Shown: positions 33,284 through 45,822 of the stretch, in pieces
How positions within the stretch are numbered: the first letter of the stretch is position 1
Layout: each line of letters starts with the position of its first letter
Position numbers and translations under genes: made by a program
From: Cordilura impudica
Lineage: Eukaryota; Arthropoda; Insecta; Diptera; Scathophagidae
DNA length: 64,000 nucleotides
Reading direction: 5' to 3'
Assembly: GCA_963682025.1 (NCBI GenBank)
Contig: OY821518.1
Span: 127,972,582-128,036,581 of the forward strand
Notes under the pieces: generated by a model
What the model saw: only the letters and a program-made list of their open reading frames with translations
Databases searched by the model: none
What the model was told of the DNA's origin: nothing

Positions 33284-36200
33284 TTTTTATACCCTCCACT
33301 CCAGTGTGCAGAGGGTATATATAAGTATTTCATTCCGTTTGTAATAATTAGAAAAAAAATTTTGGACCCCATAAAATATATATATTTCTGATCCTTATAA
33401 CAACCAGAGTTGATATAGCGATGTCCGTCTGTCCGTCTGTGGAAATCACGATGACGGCATCAATCGGGCAGCTAGGGTGCTCGTTGACATAAAATATGAT
33501 TCATTAACATCCTGAAAAGTTTGCTATTTAAAATCGGTCGATTAGGGCCCGAGATTTGAATGAAGAACTAAAAAAAGTCTTGAAAAAATATAATTTTCTA
33601 TGTTGTTCTTGTCACGATCACGGCCTGAATAGTGCAGCTACAGTGATCATTTTTAGTGAGAATGATTCAACAAATTCATGGGAAGATTTCTATTTCAAAA
33701 ATCATTAAAATCGGTGGAACAGGTCCAGGGAAATCTCTAAAAAATTAAAAAAAAAATTAAAAATATGATGTTTCTATATTGTTCTTGTTGTTATTCTAAA
33801 TGTTGTGTTGTTGTCATAGCTGGACTTGTTGTTTTTGTGGTCGTTGTGGTAATAATATAATTAAAACTAACCCTTTGTACATTTTTTTATTAACTCTGGT
33901 AGAAAAATTTAAAAGTTTCCATTGTTTTGGCATCACTCTAAAAATTTGTTAGGTCATTTCTGTTATTACCACGAGCCTGCCTGCAAAATTTCGAATCGAA
34001 TGGCTCACGGGAAATTGGTTAAAATCTATCCAAAATTTTTTCGACAAGCAGACACTACGAGTTAATATAAAGGGAGTAAAAATTCACCAACATCTAAAGC
34101 AAATAATGCTAAAATACCTAGTTGTTAATAAAAAAAAAACAATGTAAATATAGCAAAAAAAATTTTATCTATAAATTTATATAAACATATTAAATAATAC
34201 AAATAATATACATATATTACATATGTATATCCATAACAACTGCATATTAGAAATAAGTCGGTATATTATTTTATTTACATAAAATTCTGCAATATTTTGT
34301 TGTGGGGAAAATACATTTCTTTTGCATTAACAGAGTGTCACTTCATTTTGCTCAGCGTGACTATGCCACAGTAGATGGCGCCACAATTTTTGTTTGTTCT
34401 AATTAGCTTTGCAATAGTTATTTCTATTTTAACATGAATGTTAATATTTTCAACTAGATATCATACAGAACAATGTTAAAAGTATACACGGGCTGGTCTT
34501 TTATTTCATACGTTTTTTCATTACTCTTTTACAAATATGAACGTAAGTTTGGCATATTAACTTTTTGTTGTCTTTACAAAATAGAGTTACCGAGTTCATC
34601 AATGAGTTTTTTGCTTTCAAAACAGTTCTACATAGTTATATAGAATTATTATTCTGTTTTACTTACAAAATATCTGATTGCGATTACATCTAATTTTTAA
34701 AAATTGTTTATAATTACTAAAGCATTATTATTCACATAAATACAAAATTGCACTTTTTAAATTTTCCATTCAAATTTAAGAAAATATCAATTCTAAAAAC
34801 TAGAACTAAAAATTTGCGATTATAAATTACAATTAAATGAATTTCAGATAATCATATCAAAACGTAGGAAATTATAATTTTAAATTTAGAAGACATCAAT
34901 TGCATCTTTAGTATATAAATTTTATTCGTTAAACAAAAATTGAAATTCCAAAAAATAAACATGTTTACATTTAAAAAATTTTTACATTTAAAAAAAATCT
35001 TGACATTCAGGAGAAATTAATAGCTTTTCAGTACCGCGATTCAGTAACTTCTTTTAACGATAGTCGAATCGTTAAAAAAAGAAAATTGCAAAATTATCAG
35101 TAAAATTTTTAAACGATATTCGCTATTGTTAAAGTCAGCTGTTGTTGTTATCTAAACGACAACCATTTTTGTGTTGTTTATTCAATCGATAAAAACTTAC
35201 GCCCATATTCATAATCAAATTCCAGCAGTTGGCTAACTTTTTTCATACGAAAATTTCAAAATTTGTATGAAAAAAAGTTTGCCAACTGCTAGAATTTGAT
35301 TATGAATACGGGCGTTAAATTTTTAGGTTGAAATGTCGGCATACATAAATAAAAATCATAAAATAGTGAAAATATTTTGCTTTTATTAAAAAACTTTTTT
35401 ATATAAATAAAAAAATTAAATAGCATATTCAATTCAATATTTAATTTTCAAATAAATAAACAGAAATATTAGTAAAAAAATAAAGATATTGAACATAAAC
35501 ATAAAATCATCCTGGCAAACACGAAGTAATTTGTTTTTTTCTATTCTTCCTTGTGTTTTTGCTTATTTTGACAGAGATGCCACTCGTTTACAATTTAAAT
35601 AAATAGAAAAATAGATTTGTCGACTGTCGTTAAGATGTATGTACTTAGTGAATCACTTAATGCTTAGTGCAAACAACAATCGCTGTCGATATATTTTGCG
35701 ATTGTCGGATCGTTGAAATTTAAAGAATCGGACTACAGAAAACATTAATTTAAATTCAATGAATTTTAGAAAACGTCAAATGATATTTAAGAATTGCGAA
35801 CAAAAAAACTGTTACATAAATAAACGCAATTTGATGAGAATGTTATTTTTTATATATAAATTTTCACAATTTTTTTTGGATGATAGTTTGAAGTTTTTCA
35901 GAAAACAAAGAGAACAAATTATTTTATTTAAAATGTTTGGGACATTTGGTTTTTTGCGTTTGGCATCCCTAATTTGATTATTTATTATTTTTATAAATTT
36001 ATTCTCTATGTTTTCCAAATATGGCAATATTAAAAAAAAAAAAATTGAGAGAGTCTTTTTTTTGTTATTATTTTGTTACTTCATCCGACCTATATGGCCG
36101 CAATGAAGAAATATTTGGCCAGTTAAAAGAAACTATACAGCCATCTCCAATTAGCACGATTAAATGCGTATAGCCACCCTACACAACCCTTACCTTTGCA

Positions 36201-36527
36201 ATGGAGGTTAGGGCGAGCTATTTAATTAGCAAAAACTAAATTAAACGAGAAGTTATATCATATAACTGGAAACGCATGCATATAGGTATATAACTTAAAT
36301 GCATGCCGATCAGCAACCACGATGACCAAAAAGCAAACACCGAAATAAATCTGAAATAATAGAAAAGACGAAAACCAACCCAAAGAATTTGCTGAAATAA
36401 TTTGGTATTAAGTTTAACAAATTGTTTACTTTTTCCAATATTTTGTTTACATTTATTATCAATACTCAAACCGAGGTGGAGGGTATCAAAGATTCGGCAC
36501 AGCCGAATTTAACACTGTTACTTGTTT
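33284..36527 (+). mobile_element. Large Helentron-like element, copy A (about 3.2 kb)
   Basis: The left end is TTTTTATACCCTCCACTCC. A GTCTGTCC tract lies at about 33425, the right subterminal inverted repeat GTGGAGGGTAT at 36476, then the terminal palindrome ATTCGGCACAGCCGAAT (36493-36509 region) and an end in TTACTTGTTTTT. This is the same plan as the small Helentron-like repeats: subterminal inverted repeats, a microsatellite, and a stem-loop at one end only. Copy B (56112..59987) matches along the whole length in reverse orientation. No Rep/helicase motif was found inside, so it is non-autonomous or carries captured sequence. A 115-bp MITE at 35200 is unique to this copy. Confidence 0.75.
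35200..35314. mobile_element. 115-bp palindromic MITE with TTA duplication
   Basis: The left tip CGCCCATATTCATAATCAAA and right tip TTTGATTATGAATACGGGCG form inverted repeats that extend through GCAGTTGGC/GCCAACTGC over nearly the whole element. TTA flanks both sides (35197-35199 and 35315-35317). The paralogous empty site in copy B (near 58108) has a single TTA, which proves the limits. A TTA duplication suggests PIF/Harbinger-type mobilisation. Confidence 0.9.
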
Positions 36528-37470
36528 TTGATTAAATTTCTAAAAGTGAATTTCTATGAATTCAATTACTTGTATCAAAATGTTTCTTTTGGGCTAAAAT
36601 TACATATACCAAAGCGGTTACCCTACTAAAACTCGTTGGTTTAGCGGATTCTCGCTTCGAGATATGTTAAAAAATCTAATTTTCTTCAATAACGATTCCG
36701 GACAATATTATAGACATCGGCTTTTGTTTTTAAGGACTTCAAAGATCTTCAATTAAAAATCTTAAAGGTCGGCAGAACGTTAGCTAAAATCGTAATAACG
36801 ACTTGTTCGATAGATAGTTCAATTAATTTGAATATGATATAGGTATAAAAGTTAGCAAAAAAATGATGACTGAATATGAGTACAACAAAACGGTTGCTTG
36901 AATAATTAATAGAATTTGTATAGGACATGGTATATTTTATTTTGCAAAAACTATAAAACATATGTTTACACCGAAATGATTGCTCCTTTAAAGATGTATA
37001 AGAAAAAAATTCTTGAGTTAAATTTGAGTTAATAAAATGTTAATTAAGATTTTAGAAGACTTTCTAGCAAATATTTCAATAATCAGTTACTGGTAATTGA
37101 TCTATGTAAGAACAGTTACTCGAATATCTAATTCGGGTACTCGAATAAATTGATTTTTAACTATAAGTTAATGAAAAATACTTTACTGCTAAATGCTCTT
37201 TATTAAAATGGTTACTCGAAAAAATTGTGTAGAAATTTTTACAAAGGACTTTATTATCGATTACTTGTTTTTGAATATATTTAATTTGGCAAACAATTTT
37301 AATCATAGGTATACACCAATGCGTTGCATGATTAAAAATCCAAGTTCTTGATTACTCAAAAAAAATAGTTACTTATTCAGGTACTTGAATAAAAAATTAT
37401 TAAAAATCTAAGTTATTGAACAATCCCTTAGTGGCATTTGATCTTTATTAACACGGTTACTCAAAGCAAT
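36528..37470. repeat. Degenerate repeat region with recurring GGTTACTCGAA motif
   Basis: The phrase GTTACTCGAA/GTACTCGAATAAA/GGTTACTCAAAG recurs at irregular spacing (about 37118, 37138, 37210, 37380, 37457), each in an A/T-rich context that often includes CTTTATTAA upstream. Similar phrases (CGGTTATTCGAAAAAA near 32705) lie left of copy A, so copy A may have landed inside one decayed tandem array. No gene. Confidence 0.4.
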
Positions 37471-38665
37471 AAGTCTCTTGTGCTTAGCGAGAGCTCCTGT
37501 CTTGAAGACTTATCTTACTGTGATTAAACACAAGGCAGATACTATGCGTTTGCCCAAAACCCTGCGATAAGACAGTTTGCAAACAAGGAGAAATGTGTCT
37601 GGCATAGCTCCATCCTTTGCTGAAGGATCGGGCCGATATAAAACCATGTTGCTCTATGGGTCGCAACACCCAGGTGAATGTAACTCCAGATCGATCTGTG
37701 TTCTTCTTACGATTTTGGGCTACAATAGCCAGCACGTAACTCGCCGAGGGGCCGCTCCCAAAAAAATCATTTAAGGGTTCTACACTTCCTTGTCCATCAT
37801 TAGCAGAACTTTCAAGAACAGCCACATCTTTTCTAACATCTCCTGACAATTATGATAACAGTATCGTCTACTATAGCCCTTCTTCCTGTTACCTCTATCA
37901 CCCCTTTGGCTACACATGCGAAGTGACATTGATAGCTTTCTGAACTCGTTTTTCAACTACTGGCCCATCTTCCGTCTACTATGCTCATTCGTACTGATTG
38001 TCACTATCATGCAGGGGTGATATAATCGACAACGTTCCGAACTCGCATTTCAACTTCTTCAGCAAGTCTCCGACTTATCTTGGACGCTGTCTTGGCATCA
38101 TGCGCTACCTCAAACGCCTTTGATTCGTCTTCAACCCAACACTCCTACTTTCAACTTCTCCTTAATGATGTCTTGTCAGTTCTAGCTAACTCACCCATTC
38201 CCGGTCTCGTTTTCCACTTTGGCAACTAAGTCTTCAACAAATCGGCAGTTATTTTGTCAGTATGGCAGCTGACGCAGAAATAATCGGACTTCGTCTACTT
38301 TGCCCATTGTTCTGCCGCCGAATATCGGGACTGTGACTGATATCAACGACACTTCAAACTTAGCTTTTCAACTCATGTTACATCATTGATACCTTGTGAC
38401 ACCATGGGACACCGCACAATTGGGACATGTGACAACCATTTCTGTGGTAAGTTTTGACAGCTCCATGTTATGTACTTGTGCGTTCTACTTCTAATATGGA
38501 TAATTCCGTGAATCCTCTTCGTAGGGCTCGTGGTACCAATTTAGTGCCTTTTGTGGGGCTTCGCTACCAAGCCTGGCCATTGGCCGGTTCCTACCAGATA
38601 CCCCCAAACAGGGTGGCACTGGTGGCCCTCAACTCGAAGCAATCGATAGATGTACTCGAATAAGA
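37471..38665. other. 1.2-kb unassigned segment of more balanced base composition
   Basis: It is distinctly less A/T-rich than its neighbours, with many CTTCGTCTAC/CATCTTCCGTCTAC and TTTCAACT recurrences. The best open frame is 121 codons on the minus strand (37849 down to 37484) without a motif that I know. Another, on the plus strand at 38454, has 69 codons. Stops occur in every frame. It may be a decayed retrotransposon or satellite-like unit, and it could also be host sequence. I cannot assign it. Confidence 0.35.
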
Positions 38666-39888
38666 AACTATTTTTTTTCTGGACACTAATTAATGCCATT
38701 ATCTTTTCTCTAGCCTTTACTTTGTTGATAAATATTATTATTTTTTTTAAATATTTTTTGAATATGCATAATTTTTTCAAATCAAGCCCAAACTTTTTTT
38801 TGTGACATTTTATACTTTTTCCCTATCTTGCTGTTTGTTTGCTTAGTTTTTCAGCTATAAATTAAGAGCCAATGATGATTTCTATCCGAATATGCGCATA
38901 TGTCCATTTTTGTCAGTTTTGAGTTAACGATACCAAATATATTCATTTTTAACGCTCTTTACATGTGTTAAATTTTTTTTAAAAAAAATATTGACCATTT
39001 CTGAGTTTTTTCTTTAAATAACGACGTAACATAAATGTTTATGAAATTAATTTGCAGCACTAACGACGTATGTATGTCAAACTACGTTTGATCGCACATA
39101 GCGACATACGTTGTTATTAATGAAAAAAAAAAATACAAAATAACTTTGGATTATTTTTCAGTTTATAACTACTTATAAAAACTTGTGTGTTAATTTCTGT
39201 TATTTTTTGTCACTATTATTCTTGATACGTTGTTATATTCTCATCCTAAGTCCCGTTAACTTTTTGTTGATGAACAAAAAAATCAATTTTTCAAGCAACA
39301 ACCACTTATGTTTACATGGGTGGTTGCATTGGTAGTTTTCTTTTTCAAAGAAAATGTCGACATAAGTGGTCTTATCTGCACACACTTTAAGTGTAATTTA
39401 CATGCAGTTTTTTCGTACAGATCCTAGAGATCTATATCTCTGAAGATTTTTGATTCAAAATTTTATATAAAGTATTTATTGCCCATATCTACAGGACTGT
39501 TAAATAAAAAGCTCTAAAATCTTTATATCGAGCCCATAATTTCAAATATAACGTTTTTGGCTCCCCTGAACATTTTAATTTTATGACATACGCGGTTATT
39601 CTAGAAAACCACAGAATACAATTTTTTTTTTTTAAATATATTCATGTAAAAAATAAAATAAAAATTATATGTATGTTTGATTTAATTTTAAAAATATCAC
39701 TTATATGTATACATATGTACGTATATACGCCCTGAACATGTTAAGTTATTCAAAAAATTGTTTAAAAAAGGAGGAAAAATTACCATTTTTTAAGATTTCG
39801 TTCAATACAATTAGTCAAACTAATTTGGTGAAGTTGTGCTTGGGTTATAGCTGAAAAACTAAGCAAGCAAACATCAAGCTAAGGAAAA
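38666..39888. other. Gene-free A/T-rich stretch with small hairpins
   Basis: Two imperfect short inverted repeats are visible: AACGACGTATG...CATACGTTGTT (39060-39120) and CCACTTATGTTTAC...GTCGACATAAGTGG (39301-39369). No gene or known element until the Helentron-like repeat. Confidence 0.4.
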
Positions 39889-40650
39889 CAAGTAAGAAAA
39901 TTATAGTCGGTCTAGACCGACTATACGATACCCTATACCATGCGTTTAGGAACCCTATCTCTTAGGCCCAACTAACTGGACATAGAAAATAAGCAAAAAC
40001 CAAATTTGAAAAAATTTTGAAAAAGTTCATATCGGATGCTATATCTATATGGGGACTAGGTCCAAAAATGGACCGATCCTGACCATGGTTGGTAGCGTCT
40101 CTTGTATTTTGCAAAAACATATACAAACAAAATTTGAGAAGAATCGGTGCAATATTTTTGTTTTTTAATAGATTTAAGTGAATATCGGGAACCAGCTCTA
40201 TATGGGGCCAAAGGGAGCATTTTTGGACTACTCATTAGTGGATGTAATGAACGCATACAAACCCAATTTGAGTATGATCTATATGACAATTTGGATCTTA
40301 TGGCAATTTATGTCGATTTCATAAGGCTAATTTGTATGGGGGCTAGGTCTGAACATGGACCGATTCTCACCAATTTCAATAACGTTCATCCCATGGCCGA
40401 TGAAAGCTTATGTACAAAATTTCATCAAAATATATTCATATTTGCGACCTGCAGTTTGATTACAAGGTTTACATGGACACACAGACGGACGGACGGATGG
40501 ACGGACGGACATTGTTAAATCAACTCAAAAAGTGATTCTGATTCGATCGGTATAATTAAAGATGGGTCTGGGTCAAATATTTTTGGTTGTTACAAACAGC
40601 AGCACAAAGTCATTATACCCAAATCACATGGTGGTATAGGGTATAAAAAA
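39889..40650 (-). mobile_element. Helentron-like repeat, near full-length copy
   Basis: The left end CAAGTAAG with the intact GTCGGTCTAGACCGAC palindrome, the GACG/GATG tract near 40485-40510, and the right end CACATGGTGGTATAGGGTATA are present. A short internal deletion near 40010 removes the ggctgcagatatg segment found in other copies. Confidence 0.9.
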
Positions 40651-42095
40651 TATAAAGGGCGAAACCCTTTGGAGGTTTTACTATACTGCTCTAGTACTTT
40701 CACCCTAACTTGGAAATTCTCACCCCCCCCTCCCCCACCACCCAGAGAATGGCCGTTATACAGTGCTAATAAACGGAAATAAATTACATGATCCATTTTA
40801 AGAAACAAAAAAGAAATTTTGGCAGTCTGAATAGGTAAAATTCTTCAATTTGCGCTAAAAAAAAACTGACGACGTTTAGCAAGTCATCGTTATATATAAT
40901 TTCAGACATTATTAATTATTAATTATAATTGAATGAGTACAATTATCTTATTTATTGATATATTGTTTGATTTATTCTTAAATTTGGAACGCATTAAAAC
41001 AAAATCAAAAGGAAAACTTTATCATCAATATTACTGACAAAATCAAAATCTTATCACAACACACGCTAGTTGATATATTAATTCAAAGCGATAGCCTAGA
41101 AACAAACTTTAATTATGTCGAAATTAAAATTAAATATAATCAAACATAAGCGAAATAAATTTAATCGAAATTTAAATATCGTAAAAATTCACAATAAAAG
41201 TTTGTAATCTTGTAAATAGAAGTGCTCATATGATAACTGGAGTTTTTAGAAAATATTAGAACGAATTAAGTAAATAAAATTGTAAATATTAAACCCAGGT
41301 ATTTAATGAAAAACAAACATTTATATATGGGATTATTATTATCAATTATTAACATAACACTTGTGTGTGTTTTGTTTTTGCTATATCTACGAGTACGACG
41401 AGCGAGCAGCACCTTATGTTTATGATATGATAATTTTGTTTACCATACGCTCTGCATATCACAACTTATCAGGCACAGGCATATTCAGAATAATTTCTTT
41501 AAATTACAATGACAATAATTCTATCAATAATATTATCAAATAAACAAAGAACACAACTCAACAACAACACCTATTTATATATTTATATTTTCTTAAAGGT
41601 GTTAAATGCCCCTCATAACAGCTTGAATGGCTGATGCACTAGGGGGCAAATACTTCATAAATATTCTTGGATAACTAACAATCTGAAAGCAGTATTAGTG
41701 AATTTCTCAATTTATATAAATATTGAACACTATTAATTAATACTTGATTTCCCAGACCCCGTATTCCAAGTTCCACCGACTTCTATTTGTTCCCAAACTT
41801 GCAATGATGGCTTTAGGGTGGGACAATTTACATATGAGGGAATCGGAGGTATTTATTAAAAATTTTGTAATATCGTACTATTCCAAAGTTTTCTAAATGT
41901 CAGAGGATCATGACAAGAAGTGCATTAGGCAGCTGATAGAATATGTTAAAGAAGAAAAACTATTTCAAATCCAAAAAAATTGTTTTTCGTTATTAGGTCA
42001 TGGACTATTCAAACTGATTCTTTTTGTTAGATTTGTAGTCATTTTCAGACATACTGCAATTAATACTGTTATTAATATGCAAATTGTAATTTTGT
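40651..42095. other. Gene-free stretch
   Basis: It contains a C/T-rich run near 40720. An open frame of 79 codons starts at 41897 (SEDHDKKCIRQLIEYVKEEK). Its start faintly recalls a MADF-type helix but has no supporting tryptophans, so I do not call it. The segment TTAGATTTGTAGTCATTTTC (42028) reappears at 44967, giving a direct repeat around the SINE/Tigger composite. Confidence 0.35.
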
Positions 42096-42234
42096 TTAAA
42101 TGGTGCGTGGTAAAGAAGAAGAAAGCATATATTTAAAAAATTCATAACTACACTGTATTCTTAATCGGACCGGTTTCTGGCATTTCAGCCTTCTTCAGCG
42201 ATTTATTGAACATTGTGATAATTGTTATGTTATA

Positions 42235-44606
42235 CAGTGAACTCGCGATAACGTGAACTAATTTTTACCAAGGCAGTTCACAATTTCGAGTTTGTTCACG
42301 TTCTCGAGTACCCAAATTTAAAACAAAAAATTACCCTAATTAATATAAAAAATTATATATTAATAAGAAAAAATGCTAAACACTATTTTAAATTATTTTA
42401 TTAATTTTTAATAACAAAAAATAAAATGCAATATGTATACACAGTTCACTTTGCATTCGATAAACAAAAAAAATGCAATATAAAATAAAGGATACAAGAA
42501 ATTCATATTTAATTAACAAAAACAACAAAAAATAAACTAAAACTAATAGGAACATTCTTTTGGTTGGATAATTTAGAATCAGTTAAATGAAGTTTGAAGG
42601 AAAAAATCAGTCATTTTTTTTGGTAAGTTTTTTGTTTTGCCAACTTTAAAAGAGTTTTTTCTTTAAGGTTTCTCAGCACTCTAACATCACTTTGGTCTAC
42701 CATCTCGTTTTCAGCCCATATCAAAGCCTTATCCAAAGATTCTACAGCTTCCTTGGATTTAATTGTAACTTCTGGCTGGAATATAATCGAGTCATCATCA
42801 TCGTCGATATCATCCTGAATTTCAATATTACTTCCTACTTCTGTGCAATTTTCTTCAGGATTATTGTTCCAATTTTTGACCGTGGAAAGAGTAACATCGA
42901 TCTGTATTAAATTTTAATTAAATTCTCTAAAAACACTTAAACCTATAATAAAACAAACCTGAGAATTCAGCGCCTGAAGAATAGAATCGCACTATTTTCC
43001 AGCTGTCTTATTTCTGGAGGAGATATCCTCTCTCTTCAATAATATCATCGGGGTCATCTTGTTCCGAAACAAAATTCAAAATATTTTTCCAGCATTTGTT
43101 TAAAATTTGTTGCGCAATTCTACTCCATGCTGAGTCCAAAAATTAATTAATAGTTAACATCTATGTTAATAGTTAATAGTTAACGTCTTAATAGAATCTA
43201 ACAATTCTGTTTGTTTTCCAGCCATTAATGTCAAGAGACTGTTTCTATAATACAGTTTAGTTATTTTAAAAACATTCTTGTCCATGGGCTGAATTAACGA
43301 TGTGACGTTGGGAGGCAAAAACATTGCACAAATGGATCCATCATCAGAAATCAATTGGGATTCAGGTGAATGTGAAGGAGCATTGTCTATTAACCGAAGG
43401 GCTTTAACTGGTAGCCCCTTTTTAGTCAAGAACTCAGTAACCTAAAGCAAAAAATGATTACAAAGTTTTCAGTTTTTAATTTGTCTTTTGAAATCTACCT
43501 CTTTAACAAAACATTGATGAAACCAGTCATAAAAAATTTTACATGTCATCCATGCTGACTTGGAAAATTTTTAATTCACTGGACAAGTAAAGTTTTTGAA
43601 GCTTCGTGGATTTTTAGATTTTCCAATTACCAATAGTTTAAGTTTGTGAGCTCCCGACGCATTTGAACAGCCCATGAAAGTTAAACGTTGTTTCTCCATC
43701 TTTGCGCCTGGAGCAGTTTTCTCCAATGATGACACATATGTTTTATCTGGCAACTGCTTCCAATATAACCCGTATTCGCTGCTGATCTTCACATAGAGAG
43801 AGTTCTTAAATTTTTGCTTTTAACTTTTCCTTAAATGGGTCCACAAGTTGTGGCTGCGCAGAAAGCTTTTCTCCGGAAATTTTAAGAAGGCGAACACCGA
43901 ACCTTTGTTTAAATTTTTGGAGCCATCCGTCACTGGCGTTAAAACCACAATCATTATCTTTAATTTGATCGTGAATTTCTAAAGCTTTGGCTTTTAACAT
44001 CAGTCCACTTACCGGCATTTTTTATTCCGCATGTGAAGGAACCATTTATAAAGACTTTTTTCCATTCTCGGAAGTTCAGAAGCGCGTAATGTTTTACGCT
44101 TTCCAGTGCCATAAAGTGTATTATTGACACGATTAGTAATTTCCCGTTTTTTATTTTTAATGGAAGAAACTGTTGCTTTGGCAACTCCATATTTTCTTGC
44201 CAAGCCACTAATACTAAAGCCCTTTTGCAATAATTCAAGAATATCAACTTTATCTTTTAAAGTTAGCACTTTAGATTTTTTAATGACATTTTTCACTTTC
44301 ACGAATTAAAATTTTTTAATCACTTGCAACATCTACGTAGCAATGTCAAAGAGCAACTAACAGGTCAACGCATACATAAATGAAAAAAAAAAAAAAAACG
44401 TTTAATCATAAGTAAACAAACAAATAACCTGTAATTCGGGGATTTCCCAATTTAAAAACAGATTAAAAAACAATAAATAAAAAGTGTTCACGTTTTAGAG
44501 CTTTCAGATTTTGTTCACGTTTTAGAGTAGTTTGTAGAAAAATAAATTTGTTCACGTTTCTGTGACGTTCACACTTTCGAGTGTTCACGTTTTTGCGAGT
44601 TCACTG
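42235..44606 (-). mobile_element. Tigger/pogo-type element with TA duplication
   Basis: The left terminus CAGTGAACTCGCGATAACGT follows TA (42233-42234). The right terminus ACGTTTTTGCGAGTTCACTG precedes TA (44607-44608). Subterminal GTTCACG motifs repeat on both sides (for example five near 44485-44590). It is inserted in a SINE-like repeat, and the paralogous empty site at 54518-54530 reads GTTATGTTTTAATTGAAT without the element. Confidence 0.92.
42611..44302 (-). pseudogene. Tigger (CENP-B/jerky-like, DDE_1) transposase, recently broken
   Basis: It starts at 44302 with a CENP-B-type helix-turn-helix (LTLKDKVDILELLQKGFSIS, then GLARKYGVAKATVSSIKNKK). The second CENP-B domain follows (GFNASDGWLQKFKQRFGV near 43900), then the DDE core: KMEKQRLTFMGCSNASGAHK (43690), LIDNAPSHSPES with the second catalytic Asp (43370), and FLPPNVTSLIQPMDKNV with the third (43290). 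The first motif, usually NADETGL, reads ISSEYGLYWK here, so the first Asp is lost. Two 57-nt GT-AG introns are readable (43442..43498 and 42902..42958), joining VKE to VTEFL and NSQ to IDVTLS. Stops and frameshifts lie near 44030, 43806, 43570 and 43165, the last at a run of repeated TTAACTATTAA. An acidic DDIDDDDSI tail precedes the stop at 42611. Confidence 0.88.
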
Positions 44607-44890
44607 TAATTGAATAGATTGTTTCTATATAAAATTTTTCTTCTTATGCCTTCACATACACCCGTACTTCCACTTTTTGGTCAGCGCTTTAACGCACTTA
44701 CCTAAAGTCAGGCCCACGAGCAGTGTGGTTAGAATCAGTTTCGTACCATACAGCTTTTACTTCGTATTAATTTTAGAATATACAACTCTGTCCAAACAAT
44801 CGTTATTTTTAATTTTTTAATATTTTTGCATTTATACTTCTAATTCTAATTCAATTCTCAGTTTCGTAAGAGTTGCCATATATGATGTAC

Positions 44891-45822
44891 GGTTTGTACA
44901 TACTACATATTGCACTTTTTACATATATTTGAGATGATGCTTTGAAACGAAAAATTTTTGTTTGTTAGATTTGTAGTCATTTTCAGACATATTGCAATTA
45001 ATACTGTAATTAATTTTTGTTTTTTTTTTAGTTTTTAGTTTTTGTTTTTTCCCCAATTTTTATAATCCTGTCCCATAGTAGTGAAATGTGTGGACAGACG
45101 TGTGACTGACTTTCTTATGTTTATTAGTGCAATGACAGGTTCTGCCGAACACTTTAAGTATCAAGAACATAAAATAACATAAAATTTTTTTTATCAGTCT
45201 GTTTGTGTTTTTATTGTTTACTTTATTTTATGTATACAATTTTATTTAAATACGAGTATGTTAATGGATCAAGAAGTGTGTGTGCTGCGGTTGCATACAA
45301 TTGATCGATTATGAGGTGCACTATAAGAATGAAATATTGTGGATTTTGTTTTTTTTTTAATTATCAATATATCAGGCTATGATAATATTTAAATAAATTA
45401 TGAAATACCTAAGTAAATTTGAACTAATTAGATAATTTATATTTTAAGTTCTTTACAACGAGGTTTTCTTAAGTTTTATTTTCTAAAATACTTAAATATA
45501 TTAGAGAAAAAAGTTGAAGTTAAGTTTTATGTTTTTTGTTTTAAGTGATATGCTAAAATATATATAAAGCTTCCTCTAGTAATCGGTGCTTTTTACTCGA
45601 GTAACCAATTGGCTGAAAAAAGCATAATCCCACGTCTTTTGTTTTTTGGAAAATTTTCATCATTCTTAATAATATTGTAACCAGTAGTAAATATTCTTCA
45701 CTTAATTAACTGTTTTCATTTCAAATTAAGTTTAAAAAAAAATTATAAAAAATATATAATTAATAATTAAAAGCGATCTGCTATTTCTTTAAATAATATG
45801 ATGTTTTTTTTTTTATAACAAA
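44891..45822. other. Gene-free A/T-rich stretch
   Basis: Only the repeated segment TTAGATTTGTAGTCATTTTC (44967, also at 42028) and a TTTTACTCGAGTAACCAATT phrase near 45592 stand out. No gene or RNA signal. Confidence 0.4.

Larger units (their letters stand above)
42096..44890 (-). repeat. SINE-like repeat interrupted by a Tigger element (copy 1)
   Basis: The left part (42096-42234) and right part (44607-44890) together match 54379..54795 in order: ATGGTGCGTGGTAAAG, TTCTTAATCGGACCGGTT, TTGAATAGATTG, GGTCAGCGCTTTAACGCACT and GAGCAGTGTGGTTAGAATC. On the minus strand this is a tRNA-like head followed by a body. In this copy the internal promoter B-box region (present at 54.57 kb) is deleted between GCCTTC-type flanks near 44648. 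Confidence 0.6.

Noticed and set aside
40147..40518. 123-codon frame with RTDGWTDG-type repeats, and its relatives at 13159, 10939 and 57210
   Set aside because: These are translations of the GACG microsatellite and flanks in Helentron-like repeats, not proteins.
41897..42136. 79-codon frame whose start recalls a MADF domain (LIEYVKEEKLF)
   Set aside because: No tryptophan signature or downstream domain; its right half overlaps a sequence repeated at 44.97 kb.
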